Assembly (NCBI GenBank): GCA_034659015.1
Contig: JAYEGL010000017.1
Location: 186,001-250,000 of the forward strand
Source: Maricaulis sp034659015
GTDB taxonomy: Bacteria; Pseudomonadota; Alphaproteobacteria; Caulobacterales; Maricaulaceae
DNA: 64,000 nucleotides
Reading direction: 5' to 3'
Made by a program: the position numbers and the translations under genes. This document shows, piece by piece, positions 9,197 through 19,057 of this stretch. The notes below the pieces were generated by a model, which was given only the letters and a program-made list of their open reading frames with translations, had not been told where the DNA came from and made no database searches. Positions within the stretch are counted from its first letter, which is position 1. Each line of letters starts with the position of its first letter.

Positions 9197-9307
9197 TTCT
9201 CCCCTCTTCCGCCCCTTCGGGGCACCTTCTCCCCGGGGAGAAGGAGGGCGCTTCCCGGCGCCTCAAACACCTCCCTCTCCCTTGGGAGAGGGCCGGGGAG
9301 AGGGGGA
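9197..9307. repeat. Hairpin-rich intergenic repeat (CTCCCCTCTTCCGCC type)
   Basis: The gap between the HAD and tipF-like genes holds nested palindromes: CGCCCCTTCGGGGC, TTCTCCCCGGGGAGAA and TCTCCCTTGGGAGA followed by GGGGAGAGGGG. The arrangement resembles the hairpin-ended blocks at 10728-10898, 18707-18910 and 46731-46890 but the body is shorter and diverged. No gene is seen. Confidence 0.55.
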
Positions 9308-9334
9308 ATCCTCGATGGCAGAGATTGAAGAAAA

Positions 9335-10552
9335 CTAGCTCGCCAGGCGCACAGGTCCCGGCTGGCCCGTCGCATCGTCCAGCACGTCGTCGCGCACCGG
9401 GCGCGGTTCGCCGAACAGGTGGCCCTCGCCATAGGCCACGTCGAGCTCGAGCACTTCCACGACCGTGTTCTCGGTCTCGATCTTGTCGACGATGAGCTCG
9501 ATGCCGTGGCGCGCGAACATGCCGGCCAGGTCCTCGTGCGCGATCGCACCGGCCTCGTAGCCGGCAATGGTCTCATAGCCGGCCACGGCGTCGAGCAGGC
9601 GCCGGCCGCCGATCTTCACGAAACGCACGCCGGCGCGTTCCATGTCGTCCAGGTCGAGATCGACATGCTGGACCTGGTCGACGGAGAAGCGGAAGCCGAA
9701 ATCGGCCATGCGCGCCATGTTGCGCGCGGCGATGGCATCGCGTTCCTCGAAGGCGCGCTGGGAAATCTCGAAGATCAGCGAACCGGAGAGGTCCTTGTTC
9801 TGCCGGACGAAGTCGAGGAATTCCGGGAAGAAGTCCTCGTCCGACAGCGAGTTCAGCGAGATGTTGCAGAAGATGCCGACCTTGCGGTCCTGGCCCGTCA
9901 GGCGGCGCACGATCTGCACGCAGCGGAACAGGAGGAGATTGTCGACCTCGGTCATCACGCCGGCCTCTTCGGCCGCGGCGATGAAGGAGGCCGGGGTAAG
10001 CACGCGGCCCGTGGCGTCGCGCAGGCGGGTATAGCCCTCGTAGAAGGCGACGCGGCGCTGCGGCAGGGTGACGATGGGCTGGAGATAGAGGTCGACGCGG
10101 TTGGCGCTGAGCGCATCGCGCACGGTGTCGATATCGATCGCGGTGCCGGAGGCCGGGGGCGAGACCGGGCGCGGGCCGGCATCGACCGGACCGCCCACGC
10201 GGCGGACCAGGTCCTCGAGCACCTTCACCTCGTGCACCAGCGCATTGTCGCGCTCGACGGCCTCGGCGCGCAGCTCGTCGGTGATCTCGTCGAGACGTTT
10301 CTGGGCGGCCTCGAATTCCTCGGCGAGGGCCAGGTTGGAAGCCTTGAGATTGTGGATCTCGCTTTCCATCGTGCGGCGCTCCTGGGCGCGCGCGGCGGCG
10401 GAATGCGCCATGCCGGCCACGACGAAGACGATCGCGCCCATCATCCAGGCGGTCGTCGCCGGCATCAGGCCGAGGCGTTCAAAGCCGATGGCCGCCACCG
10501 TCGCGATGGCGACATAGGTCAGCAGAATGAGAATATCGAGCGCGCGGGGCAT
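9335..10552 (-). CDS. tipF: TipF-like flagellar regulator with degenerate EAL domain
   Basis: A 405-residue protein with two N-terminal transmembrane helices (about 5-25 and 33-50), a coiled coil (about 55-120) and a C-terminal EAL domain (about 145-390). This is the architecture of Caulobacter TipF, a c-di-GMP receptor that positions the flagellum. Catalytic signatures are altered: the EAL motif reads EGYTRL, and the DDFG segment reads VDQVQHVDLD, so phosphodiesterase activity is unlikely. The family role is c-di-GMP binding rather than hydrolysis. It is a single gene with a hairpin-rich repeat downstream. The assignment rests on architecture and motif loss. Confidence 0.78.
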   Translation of the reverse strand: MPRALDILILLTYVAIATVAAIGFERLGLMPATTAWMMGAIVFVVAGMAHSAAARAQERRTMESEIHNLKASNLALAEEFEAAQKRLDEITDELRAEAVERDNALVHEVKVLEDLVRRVGGPVDAGPRPVSPPASGTAIDIDTVRDALSANRVDLYLQPIVTLPQRRVAFYEGYTRLRDATGRVLTPASFIAAAEEAGVMTEVDNLLLFRCVQIVRRLTGQDRKVGIFCNISLNSLSDEDFFPEFLDFVRQNKDLSGSLIFEISQRAFEERDAIAARNMARMADFGFRFSVDQVQHVDLDLDDMERAGVRFVKIGGRRLLDAVAGYETIAGYEAGAIAHEDLAGMFARHGIELIVDKIETENTVVEVLELDVAYGEGHLFGEPRPVRDDVLDDATGQPGPVRLAS

Positions 10553-10684
10553 GTCGGTTTTCCGATACGGCGAATCGTCACGGGTGCTTGGAGGTTAATC
10601 TGTCCCGCCGCCGGTTGTCGTTTGGTTAATGAAGGTAAACCCTGTTCCGCCATTTCTCGCGTAACATATTGATCTTTATCGGAA

Positions 10685-10720
10685 TGCATAAACTAAAACG
10701 GCCCGCCGGCGGCGGGCCGT
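10685..10720 (-). terminator. Rho-independent terminator, minus strand
   Basis: A 10-bp stem (ACGGCCCGCC / GGCGGGCCGT, 10698-10720) with a 3-base loop is followed on the minus strand by TTTTAGTTTA. It would end transcription coming from the OmpA lipoprotein gene after passing through the repeat block. Confidence 0.7.
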
Positions 10721-10727
10721 GTTGTTT

Positions 10728-10898
10728 CTTCCCCACCGCGTGGGGAAGTGGGCCGGTGCGCAGCGCCGGGTCGAAGGGGCCTCCGGAGCCAAGGGCGAAG
10801 GAGGGAAGCGGTGAAGCTGGTACAAACACCCACGCCGCGCATGTGCGCGGCGCCCCTCCACCGCTGCGCGGTCCCCCTCCCCGCTGACCGCGGGGAGG
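10728..10898. repeat. Intergenic repeat family B, copy 1 (hairpin at each end)
   Basis: The block opens with the hairpin CTTCCCCACCGCGTGGGGAAG read as a 9-bp-class stem and closes with CTCCCCGC / GCGGGGAG. Between them are GTGGGCCGGTGCGCAGC, GGGTCGAAGGGG and CCCCTCCACCGC. The same order of segments, reverse-complemented, is found at 46731-46890. It lies between the tipF-like gene and the OmpA gene and encodes nothing recognisable. Confidence 0.8.
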
Positions 10899-10914
10899 AA
10901 AGACGGCAAGCCCT

Positions 10915-11586
10915 CTACGACGTGGTGTGCGGCCGGATCAGGATTTCCACGCGCCGGTTCTGCGCACGGCCGGACGCGGTGTCGTTGGACGCGATCGGCG
11001 AACGCTCGCCCATGCCCGCCACATAGAAGCGGTCGCGCATCACGCCCTGGGCGATCAGATAGTTGGCCACGGACAGCGCCCGGTTTTCCGAGAGCGTCTG
11101 GTTGTAGTCGGCCGGACCGGTCGAGTCGGCATGGCCGACCACGTCGACATAGGTCGCCGGATAGCGGTTCAGCACCGTCGAGACATCGTTGAGGATACCG
11201 TAGAAGTGGCCCTGGATGTCGGCCGAATTGGTGGCGAAGGTCACGTCGCCCGGCATGATCAGGCGCAGATCATTGCCTTCGCGGCGCACGCCGACGCCGC
11301 TGTCGCTGAGCGCCTCGCGCATGGCCGCTTCCTGGCGGTCCATGTAATTGCCGATGGCCCCGCCGGCGAGCGCGCCCACGCCGGCGCCGATCAGCGCGTT
11401 GGTGCGGCCTTCCTCGCTGTCATTGGTGTTGGTCAGATAGCCCAGGGCCGCGCCTGCGGCCGCGCCCAGGAGCACGCCGCGACCGGTATAGTTGGGGCGG
11501 GTCTCTCCGGTATAGGGGTCGGTGGTGGTGCAGGCGGTCACCGCCAGCGCCGCCAGGGACGTAACGACTGCAGTGCGAAGTTTCAT
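10915..11586 (-). CDS. OmpA-family lipoprotein with glycine-zipper segment
   Basis: A 223-residue lipoprotein. The lipobox AVTA-C puts the lipid anchor at Cys19. Residues about 30-80 contain GxxxG repeats (LLGAAAGAALGY, IGAGVGALAGGAIG) that form a glycine zipper. The C-terminal OmpA domain shows VVGHADSTGPADYN and LSENRALSVANYL, the peptidoglycan-binding signature with the DAP-contacting Asp and Arg. It probably links the outer membrane to the cell wall (YiaD/Pal-like). The ATG at 11586, with GAGAGGGA before it, is preferred over one 13 codons upstream. Confidence 0.92.
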   Translation of the reverse strand: MKLRTAVVTSLAALAVTACTTTDPYTGETRPNYTGRGVLLGAAAGAALGYLTNTNDSEEGRTNALIGAGVGALAGGAIGNYMDRQEAAMREALSDSGVGVRREGNDLRLIMPGDVTFATNSADIQGHFYGILNDVSTVLNRYPATYVDVVGHADSTGPADYNQTLSENRALSVANYLIAQGVMRDRFYVAGMGERSPIASNDTASGRAQNRRVEILIRPHTTS

Positions 11587-11743
11587 CGGGGTTCCCTCTC
11601 GTCTACGCAACTCGGATACGATCATAACCTAATTTATGACACGCGTCGCAATCTCCGATGTATGATCACCGAGATGAACGCGCGATGACTGCAGTCGGCT
11701 CGCGCCTGACGGCCGCCCGGCAGAAAATTTGCCAAGCGCACCT

Positions 11744-11771
11744 CTTGACGCCCCGCACCCCGCCCCTTATC
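11744..11771 (+). promoter_or_regulatory. Predicted groESL heat-shock promoter
   Basis: CTTGAC (11744-11749) and CTTATC (11766-11771) are separated by 16 bp, resembling the alphaproteobacterial RpoH-type promoter (CTTG, about 17 bp, then a CCTTAT-like -10). The expected start site falls just before the CIRCE element. An RpoH gene is present at 38142-39029. Confidence 0.6.
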
Positions 11772-11781
11772 TGCCCCGCTG

Positions 11782-11808
11782 TTAGCAGTCGGCTGGGGTG
11801 AGTGCTAA
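11782..11808. promoter_or_regulatory. CIRCE operator (HrcA-binding site)
   Basis: TTAGCAGTC-N9-GAGTGCTAA is seen, one base different from the CIRCE consensus TTAGCACTC-N9-GAGTGCTAA. It overlaps the predicted groES transcript start, where HrcA represses groESL until heat stress. hrcA is not in the window. Confidence 0.93.
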
Positions 11809-11860
11809 TGCCCCCGTCACCTGCAGGAAACCACAGTCCTCTTTTTGGAGATAGACCAAG

Positions 11861-12151
11861 ATGACCTTTCGTCCTCTGCACGACCGCGTGCTGGTGAAGC
11901 GCGTCGAAGAAGAGTCCACGACCAAGGGCGGGATCATCATCCCGGACACGGCCAAGGAAAAGCCGCAGGAAGGCGAGATCGTCGCCATCGGCGGCGGTGC
12001 GATCAAGGAAGACGGTTCGGTCCGTCCGCTCGACGTGAAGGCCGGCGACCGCGTGCTGTTCGGCAAGTGGTCGGGCACCGAAGTCACCCTGGACGGTGAA
12101 GAACTCCTGATCATGAAGGAATCCGACATCCTCGGCATCATGGGCGCCTGA
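11861..12151 (+). CDS. groES: Co-chaperonin GroES
   Basis: A 96-residue subunit of the heptameric lid of the GroEL chaperonin. It begins FRPLHDRVLVKR and carries the mobile loop EESTTKGGIIIPDTAKEKP that docks on GroEL, then GDRVLFGKWSGTEV. Length and sequence are standard. It is the first gene of groESL, under the CIRCE element and a heat-shock-type promoter, and lies 55 bp before groEL. Confidence 0.99.
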   Translation: MTFRPLHDRVLVKRVEEESTTKGGIIIPDTAKEKPQEGEIVAIGGGAIKEDGSVRPLDVKAGDRVLFGKWSGTEVTLDGEELLIMKESDILGIMGA

Positions 12152-12206
12152 AGCGGCAGACCCTTCCGAAGATCCCTCGAGACACGAAACACACAGGAAC
12201 AAACCA

Positions 12207-13853
<1,647 letters not shown>

Positions 13854-13888
13854 ACATCATGAAGCCGGTCGCCTGACCGACATAGAGA

Positions 13889-13920
13889 GGGCCGCCTCCC
13901 GGGGCGGCCCTTTTCTTTTA
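13889..13920 (+). terminator. Rho-independent terminator of groESL
   Basis: The stem GGGCCGCC / GGGCGGCCC is followed by TTTTCTTTT, 36 bp after the groEL stop codon. Confidence 0.9.
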
Positions 13921-13980
13921 TTGGCAGTTCTCATTTTCCGATTGCGCGCTATGGTGGTGACAAGCTGAGGGGATGCCAAC

Positions 13981-15936
13981 ATGAAGACGATTGCGACACT
14001 GGCCGCCATGGGCGCGATATTTGCCCTGACCGCCGCCTGCCAGCCGGCCAACGACGCCGTGCCGCCGGAAGGCGGCACCGATGCGCCGGCCGTCACGCAG
14101 CACGACGCCGCCACCTTCCACCAGACCACGAGTTTCGGCATGGCGTCGTCGGCGGGCCATGGCTGGTCGGCGGATGATGGCCGCATCCTGATCTCCTCGG
14201 ACGAGAGCGGCGTGTTCAACGCCTATGCCGTCGACCCGGAGACTGGCGAACGTGTCGCCCTCACCCGGTCCGAAACCAACGCCACCTTCGCCGTCAGCTG
14301 GTTTCCGGCCGACGATCGCGTTCTCGTCACGGCCGACCAGGGCGGCGACGAGCGGAATCATATCTTCGTGCGCGAACTGGACGGACGCGTCACCGACCTC
14401 ACGCCCGGCGACGATGTGAAGGCACAGTTCATCGGCTGGGCGCCGGACGGCAACGATATCTGGATCGCCACGAACGCGCGCGACCCGGGCGCTTTCGACA
14501 TCCATGAATACGACACGCTGTCCTATGAGAGCAGCGTGGTGTTCGAGAATACCGAGGCGCTGCAGATCGGCGATGTCAGCCCGGACGGGCGCTGGCTGGC
14601 CCTGGTGCGCAACCGGACCTCCGCCGACAGCGACATCCTTCTGGTCGACCTGGCGGCCGAAAATCCCGAGCCGCAGCTGATCACCGAGCACGAGAGCAAT
14701 ATCGCCTACGGCGTCTACACCTTCACCCCGGACAGCGCGGCCCTCGTCTATGCGACGGACGAGCATGGCGAGTTCAACCAGGCCTGGACCTACGATCTCG
14801 ACACCGGCGACACGGCCCCCCTGATCGAGGCCGGCTGGGACGTGCTCTTCGTCACCTTCTCGCCGTCGGGCCGCTACCGCGTCTCCGGCATCAATGCCGA
14901 TGCGCGCACGGATGTCTCCATCGTCGACACGACGACCGGCGAAACCGTCGACCTGCCGGACCTGCCGGCCGGCGATCTCGGCTCGGTGCGTTTTTCCCGC
15001 GAGGAAGACCGCATCGCCTTCCTGATCGACAGCGCCACCTCGCCGTCCAACCTCCATGTCGTGGATCTGGGCAGCCAGGATCACGCCCAGCTGACCAACG
15101 CGCTGAACCCGGCCCTGTCCGAAGACGAGCTGGTCGAGGCGGAGGTGGTGCGTTTCGAAAGCTTCGACGGGCTGGAAATCCCCGGCATTCTCTACCGGCC
15201 GCACGGCGCGGATGCCGGCCATCCGGTGCCGGCCCTGGTGTGGGTGCATGGCGGGCCGGGCGGGCAGAGCCGGATCGGCTATTCCGCCACCATCCAGCAC
15301 CTGGTCAATCACGGCTATGCCGTCTACGCCGCGAACAATCGCGGCTCGTCGGGCTATGGCAAGACCTTCTACCACATGGACGACCGCCGCCATGGCGAGG
15401 AGGACCTGCAGGACATCGTCGCCGCCGGCGACTGGCTGCGCGAACAGGACTGGGTGCGCGACGACCAGGTCGGCGTGATCGGCGGTTCCTATGGCGGCTA
15501 CATGACGGCCGCCGCCCTCACCTTCCATCCGGATGCTTTCGATGTGGGCATCAACATCTTCGGCGTCACCAACTGGGTGCGCACCCTGCAGTCCATCCCG
15601 CCCTGGTGGGAGAGTTTCCGCGAGGCGCTCTATGACGAGATGGGCGATCCGGCCACCGACGCCGAACGTCACCGGGCGATCTCGCCGCTCTTCCATGCCG
15701 AGAACATCACCAAGCCGCTGCTGGTGATCCAGGGCGCCAACGATCCGCGCGTGCTGCAGGTGGAGAGCGACGAGCTCGTCGCCGCCGTCGAGGCCAATGG
15801 CGTGCCGGTGGAATACGTCCTCTTCCCCGACGAGGGCCACGGCTTCCGCCGCCGGGAAAACCGCATCGCGGCGTCGGAGGCGTATGTGACGTTCCTGAAT
15901 ACGTATCTGCGGGACGAGGCGCCGGCGGGGGAGTAG
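13981..15936 (+). CDS. Lipoprotein prolyl-oligopeptidase family (S9) peptidase
   Basis: A 651-residue exported peptidase. The signal peptide ends LTAA-C (Cys20), so it is a lipoprotein. Residues about 40-380 form a WD40/TolB-like beta-propeller (repeats such as SPDGRWLALVR and SPSGRYRVSG). The C-terminal alpha/beta-hydrolase domain has Ser503 in GGSYGGYM, Asp588 in GANDPRV and His620 in DEGHGF. The family cleaves short peptides such as dipeptidyl or acylaminoacyl substrates; specificity is not readable. It is a single-gene unit after the groESL terminator, with a palindromic repeat 25 bp downstream. Confidence 0.93.
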   Translation: MKTIATLAAMGAIFALTAACQPANDAVPPEGGTDAPAVTQHDAATFHQTTSFGMASSAGHGWSADDGRILISSDESGVFNAYAVDPETGERVALTRSETNATFAVSWFPADDRVLVTADQGGDERNHIFVRELDGRVTDLTPGDDVKAQFIGWAPDGNDIWIATNARDPGAFDIHEYDTLSYESSVVFENTEALQIGDVSPDGRWLALVRNRTSADSDILLVDLAAENPEPQLITEHESNIAYGVYTFTPDSAALVYATDEHGEFNQAWTYDLDTGDTAPLIEAGWDVLFVTFSPSGRYRVSGINADARTDVSIVDTTTGETVDLPDLPAGDLGSVRFSREEDRIAFLIDSATSPSNLHVVDLGSQDHAQLTNALNPALSEDELVEAEVVRFESFDGLEIPGILYRPHGADAGHPVPALVWVHGGPGGQSRIGYSATIQHLVNHGYAVYAANNRGSSGYGKTFYHMDDRRHGEEDLQDIVAAGDWLREQDWVRDDQVGVIGGSYGGYMTAAALTFHPDAFDVGINIFGVTNWVRTLQSIPPWWESFREALYDEMGDPATDAERHRAISPLFHAENITKPLLVIQGANDPRVLQVESDELVAAVEANGVPVEYVLFPDEGHGFRRRENRIAASEAYVTFLNTYLRDEAPAGE

Positions 15937-15960
15937 TTACATTTTCCTCTCCCGCACTCC

Positions 15961-16078
15961 GTCATCCCCCGGCTTGTCCGGGGGACCTCGTCCATCCTGT
16001 TAGTGGGTTGCGCGCCGGTCTTCACAGCGAAATCGCCACGCCGTGAGCTGAGGTCCCCCGGACAAGCCGGGGGATGAC
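15961..16078. repeat. Palindromic element with perfect 28-bp inverted arms (family A relative)
   Basis: The left arm at 15961-15988 starts GTCATCCCCCGGCTTGTCC and the right arm at 16051-16078 is its exact reverse complement. Sixty-two bp separate them. Each arm itself contains the smaller palindrome CCCCCGGC-TTG-TCCGGGGG. The outer GTCATCCC matches family A (1035-1198 and 30971-31135). It lies between the converging S9 peptidase and glycosidase genes. Confidence 0.85.
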
Positions 16079-16105
16079 GGCAGAGAAGAAACGCGTGTCG
16101 CGCCC

Positions 16106-17206
16106 CTACCCCACCCGCGTCTTCAACACCTCCAGCCGTGCCACGGAGGCGTCTATGCGCGCCTCCGTCAGCCGGCCCTCGGCGATGGCCTCGGCGACCC
16201 AGCCGGCGATGCGCTGCGGCAGTTCCGGGTCCGGCGCGGCGGAATTGGACAGCATGATGATGTCATTGCCCGCCTCGATCGAGCGCAGCACGGCCTCGCG
16301 CTGATCGTAGTTCTGGCGGATGGCGGCCATGTCCAGATCGTCGGTCATGATGGCGCCGTCATAGCCCATCTGCCCGCGCAGCATGCCTTCCAGAATCGGC
16401 CGGGAGACCGTCACCGGCGCGCCGCTGGGGTCAAGCGGGCGCAGGGTGAGATGGCCGCCCATGACCAGATGCGCCCTGTCGCGCGCAATCAGCTCGCGGA
16501 ACGGTGCCAGCTCGGCCTCGCTCCAGCTGCCGGAAATGTCGACGAACCCGTCATGGCTGTCGCCGCGCGACCGGCCATGGCCGGGGAAATGCTTGATGGC
16601 GCACACGGCACCGGCCGCCTCGTAGGCCTCGATGAAGGCGCTGGCGTAATCGGCGATGGTGGCCCCGTCCGTACCGTAGGCACGCCCGTGGCGGCCGATC
16701 ACCGCATTGTCCGGATCGTGCAGGTCGGCGACCGGCGCCAGATTCATGTTGAACCCCGCCGCGCGGAATTCCGAGGCGCCCAGCCGGTAGAGATCGCCGG
16801 CCTCGTCCGGCGTGCGGCTTTCCGCCACCTGCATGGCCCGCGGGATGTGCGTATAGCCCAGATCGCGGGACAGGCGCTGCACCAGCCCGCCTTCCTGGTC
16901 GATCGCCATCCAGGCCTTGGGATCGATCGCGCCGAACCGGCGCGCCGAGCTTTCCGCCCCCTCGCGCGAGCGCACATTGTGGCGCAGGAAGAGCACGCCG
17001 CCGATGCGCCGGTTTTCCAGATGGCCGGCGATAATGTCCGCGCCTTCGGTGTCGGCACTCGAGCCGATAAAGCCGAGCAGCAGCATACGGCCGACGCGTT
17101 CGGCCAGCGGCCGGTCCACAATCTCCGCCAGTGCCGCCGGGCACAACCCCGCCAGCGATGCCGCCGCGCCCCAGCGCAGGATATCCCGCCGATCCGGTAA
17201 ATACAC
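16106..17206 (-). CDS. Exported NagZ-like family 3 beta-N-acetylhexosaminidase
   Basis: A 366-residue GH3 enzyme. KHFPGHGRSRGDSHDGF carries the Asp-His dyad that acts as general acid/base in NagZ, and MTDDLDM carries the nucleophile Asp. VAPVADLHDP and GGHLTL fit the substrate pocket. NagZ removes GlcNAc from muropeptides and is normally cytoplasmic. Here residues 6-30 look like a twin-arginine signal (DRRDILRWGAAASLAGL, ending ALAE), suggesting a periplasmic enzyme. The export call is inference from sequence only. No recycling genes are adjacent. Confidence 0.9.
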   Translation of the reverse strand: MYLPDRRDILRWGAAASLAGLCPAALAEIVDRPLAERVGRMLLLGFIGSSADTEGADIIAGHLENRRIGGVLFLRHNVRSREGAESSARRFGAIDPKAWMAIDQEGGLVQRLSRDLGYTHIPRAMQVAESRTPDEAGDLYRLGASEFRAAGFNMNLAPVADLHDPDNAVIGRHGRAYGTDGATIADYASAFIEAYEAAGAVCAIKHFPGHGRSRGDSHDGFVDISGSWSEAELAPFRELIARDRAHLVMGGHLTLRPLDPSGAPVTVSRPILEGMLRGQMGYDGAIMTDDLDMAAIRQNYDQREAVLRSIEAGNDIIMLSNSAAPDPELPQRIAGWVAEAIAEGRLTEARIDASVARLEVLKTRVG

Positions 17207-17549
17207 GAGCCACTCCCGATCCGATCTTGCCCCTTAGCGAACATGCAAAGCAGCCGGGCGGCTGGCAAGCGCCGATGACCGGGACCTGTCCAAATCGTCA
17301 TGCCGAAGCAGGGTTTCGACAGGGTCAACGCGCCTAGCGTGCGGCCGCCGCGATTGCTCACGATTGCGGCCCCTGAACGACTGACTGGCGCGGCAGGCGG
17401 AACTCGCCTGCCGCGTTTTTTTGTCGGTCTTGCCCGTGCGGATACCGGCAGCGAGTGTGACGAATTGTTCAGACCGCCGCACAGGCCCGGTAAGGCGGGC
17501 CGCTTCACAATGGCGTTACAGTCAAGGGGCTCACAAGCGAGGGTATGAC
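17207..17549 (+). ncRNA. Gene-free gap with hairpin and strong orphan terminator: leader or small RNA
   Basis: No protein gene is seen in this 343-bp gap between divergent genes. On the plus strand there is a hairpin GGCCGC / GCGGCC (17343-17371), then a perfect 11-bp stem CGCGGCAGGCG / CGCCTGCCGCG with T7 (17389-17422). The terminator lies 128 bp before the start of the next gene and has no protein gene upstream on its strand. It may end a small RNA or act as an attenuator in the leader of the gene at 17550. No clear promoter was found. Confidence 0.35.
17389..17422 (+). terminator. Strong orphan rho-independent terminator
   Basis: An 11-bp perfect GC-rich stem, 5-base loop and seven T residues on the plus strand. 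The only annotated gene upstream reads away from it. Confidence 0.85.
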
Positions 17550-18683
17550 ATGAAACGCATTCTTCTGGCCGGCGCCGCGATCGCCACACTCGGTGCCGCA
17601 GCCTGGGCCATGGACGACGACAAGCGACACACCCGCATCCATGTCGAGGACGGACATTCGGTCGTCATGAACGGCGGGGGCCACGGCCCTGTGGTCGAAC
17701 TTCGCGGCGACAACGGCGAACGCACCATCCACATGGAGCGGGATGGCGAGAGCACGACCATCCGGATCAACGGCCAGACGGTGGAGATCGCCGATGGCGA
17801 GGTCACGGTGGACGGGCAGCGCGTCGAGGTCGGACGCGACGGCATGATCATCGTCGACGGCGGCGAAATCCGCGTCGTCGAGAATGATTTCGATATCGAA
17901 TTCGATACCGAATTCGCCGCCCACATGGCCGAGCGCGCCGAACACCTGGCGCGCATGCACGAGGATTTTGCCGGGAATTTCGTCTTCGAATTCGATGCGG
18001 AGGGCCTGGAAGCGGACGTGATGGCTTCGCTGGAAGAGACCCTGGCCGATCTGGAAAACCGGGACTTCCACCATTCCGGCGACTGGGAGGATCTCTCCCC
18101 GGAAGAACGTGAAGAGGTCCGCGAAGCCCTCGCCGAGGCCCGCGAGGAGGTTCGCGAGGCGATGCAGGAGGTCCGCCGCGAAGTGGCCGGGCTGGAGCGC
18201 GAGATGGCCGGCGAGCGCCGCCGCGTGCGCGTCGAGCTTCGCAATGCCCAGCGCGAGATGGCCCGGGCCGAACGCGAAATGGCGCGCGCCGAACGCGACG
18301 TCGCGCGCGAGCGCCGCCATGTCGAGATCCGGCGCCGTGACGCCGAGGCGAACGCTGCCGATGCAGCCCGTCATCATGTGCGGATCCATCGCGAACGGCT
18401 GGACGGGGATGCGGCCGGAGACCGTCGCGATGTGCGCATCGAGGAAGACGATGACGGCCGCCGCCGGGTCTGGATCGATGGCCAGGAACAGACCGGCGAC
18501 GATCTCACCCGCTGGCTCAACCAGCTGGAAACCGACCGTCTGGCGGGCGCGCAGGACGGTCGGATTCACCGCCGTGTCGAACGCCTGCATCTTGATGGCG
18601 AAGACGATCGCCGCGTGATCGAGCTCGACGGCGGCAACCGGGTGGTGATTCTCGAACGGCATGAGGTCGAGGACCACGACTAG
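17550..18683 (+). CDS. Exported highly charged coiled-coil protein of unknown function
   Basis: A 377-residue protein not matched to any family I know. A signal peptide (MKRILLAGAAIATLGAAAWA) is followed by a beta-rich N-terminal part of short repeats (TTIRINGQTVEIADGE, VTVDGQRVEVGRDGM). Residues about 180-280 form a long charged helix with heptad-like EVREALAEAREEV and REMARAEREMARAERDV, predicted as a coiled coil. The C-terminus is again rich in D/R/H (EDDDGRRRVWIDGQEQ). Acidic and basic residues alternate in the helix. GAGGG precedes the ATG at 17550; a longer upstream reading has no signal peptide. It stands alone, with an orphan terminator 128 bp upstream. Confidence 0.8.
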   Translation: MKRILLAGAAIATLGAAAWAMDDDKRHTRIHVEDGHSVVMNGGGHGPVVELRGDNGERTIHMERDGESTTIRINGQTVEIADGEVTVDGQRVEVGRDGMIIVDGGEIRVVENDFDIEFDTEFAAHMAERAEHLARMHEDFAGNFVFEFDAEGLEADVMASLEETLADLENRDFHHSGDWEDLSPEEREEVREALAEAREEVREAMQEVRREVAGLEREMAGERRRVRVELRNAQREMARAEREMARAERDVARERRHVEIRRRDAEANAADAARHHVRIHRERLDGDAAGDRRDVRIEEDDDGRRRVWIDGQEQTGDDLTRWLNQLETDRLAGAQDGRIHRRVERLHLDGEDDRRVIELDGGNRVVILERHEVEDHD

Positions 18684-18706
18684 TTGCCGAACGGCTCGCA
18701 GCCCGT

Positions 18707-18910
18707 CCTTCCCCTTGATGGGGAAGGTGGGCCCTCCGTAGCCATAGCGAAGGAGGGGTCGGAAGGGGTGAATCCCGGTACTGGATAGCTTGCAGAGACC
18801 GCGCCTCCACCCCATCCACCACCGCTTCGCGGCGGTCCTTCGTTGCGTCGGTCATGCCCCCGGCATGTCCTTTGGCGCCTCAGTCCCCGTCAAGGGGAAG
18901 GACAGGGGAC
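18707..18910. repeat. Intergenic repeat family B, diverged copy 3
   Basis: It opens with the hairpin CCTTCCCC / GGGGAAGG and GTGGGCCCTCC, and ends with GTCCCC / AAGGGGAAGGAC. Interior segments GAAGGAGGGGTCGGAAGGGG and CCTCCACCCC parallel family B at 10728 and 46731 but with many differences. It follows the coiled-coil gene and holds no gene. Confidence 0.6.
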
Positions 18911-18940
18911 CGGGACAGATACTTCAGGTCCTTATCGGCC

Positions 18941-19051
18941 AAAAAAAAGAGGCTGGCGCAGGGCCAGCCTCGAGATAACGGTTGGTCGATAAAGGGCGTC
19001 TCCTCCCCGAAACGCCAAAAGGACAGGACGGTCAGGCCCGTGTCCTGTTCC
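18941..19051 (-). ncRNA. Candidate small RNA, about 110 nt, with three hairpins
   Basis: Reading the minus strand from about 19051: hairpin 1 pairs ACAGGAC with GTCCTGT; hairpin 2 pairs GGCGT with ACGCC around a purine loop containing GGGGAGGAG (18995-19016); hairpin 3 is a perfect 9-bp terminator stem GAGGCTGGC / GCCAGCCTC (18949-18971) followed by T8. No open frame of useful length is present. It lies downstream of hisS on the same strand but has its own promoter-like elements. It could instead be the hisS 3' untranslated region. I do not recognise it as a known RNA family. Confidence 0.5.
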
Positions 19052-19057
19052 TACGTT

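Noticed and set aside
9197..9307. CRISPR-like array
   Set aside because: The palindromes are of different sequence and length, with no regular repeat-spacer pattern.
13918..15840. A 640-codon minus-strand frame opposite the S9 peptidase
   Set aside because: The plus strand has a full lipoprotein peptidase with catalytic triad; the antisense frame has no motif.
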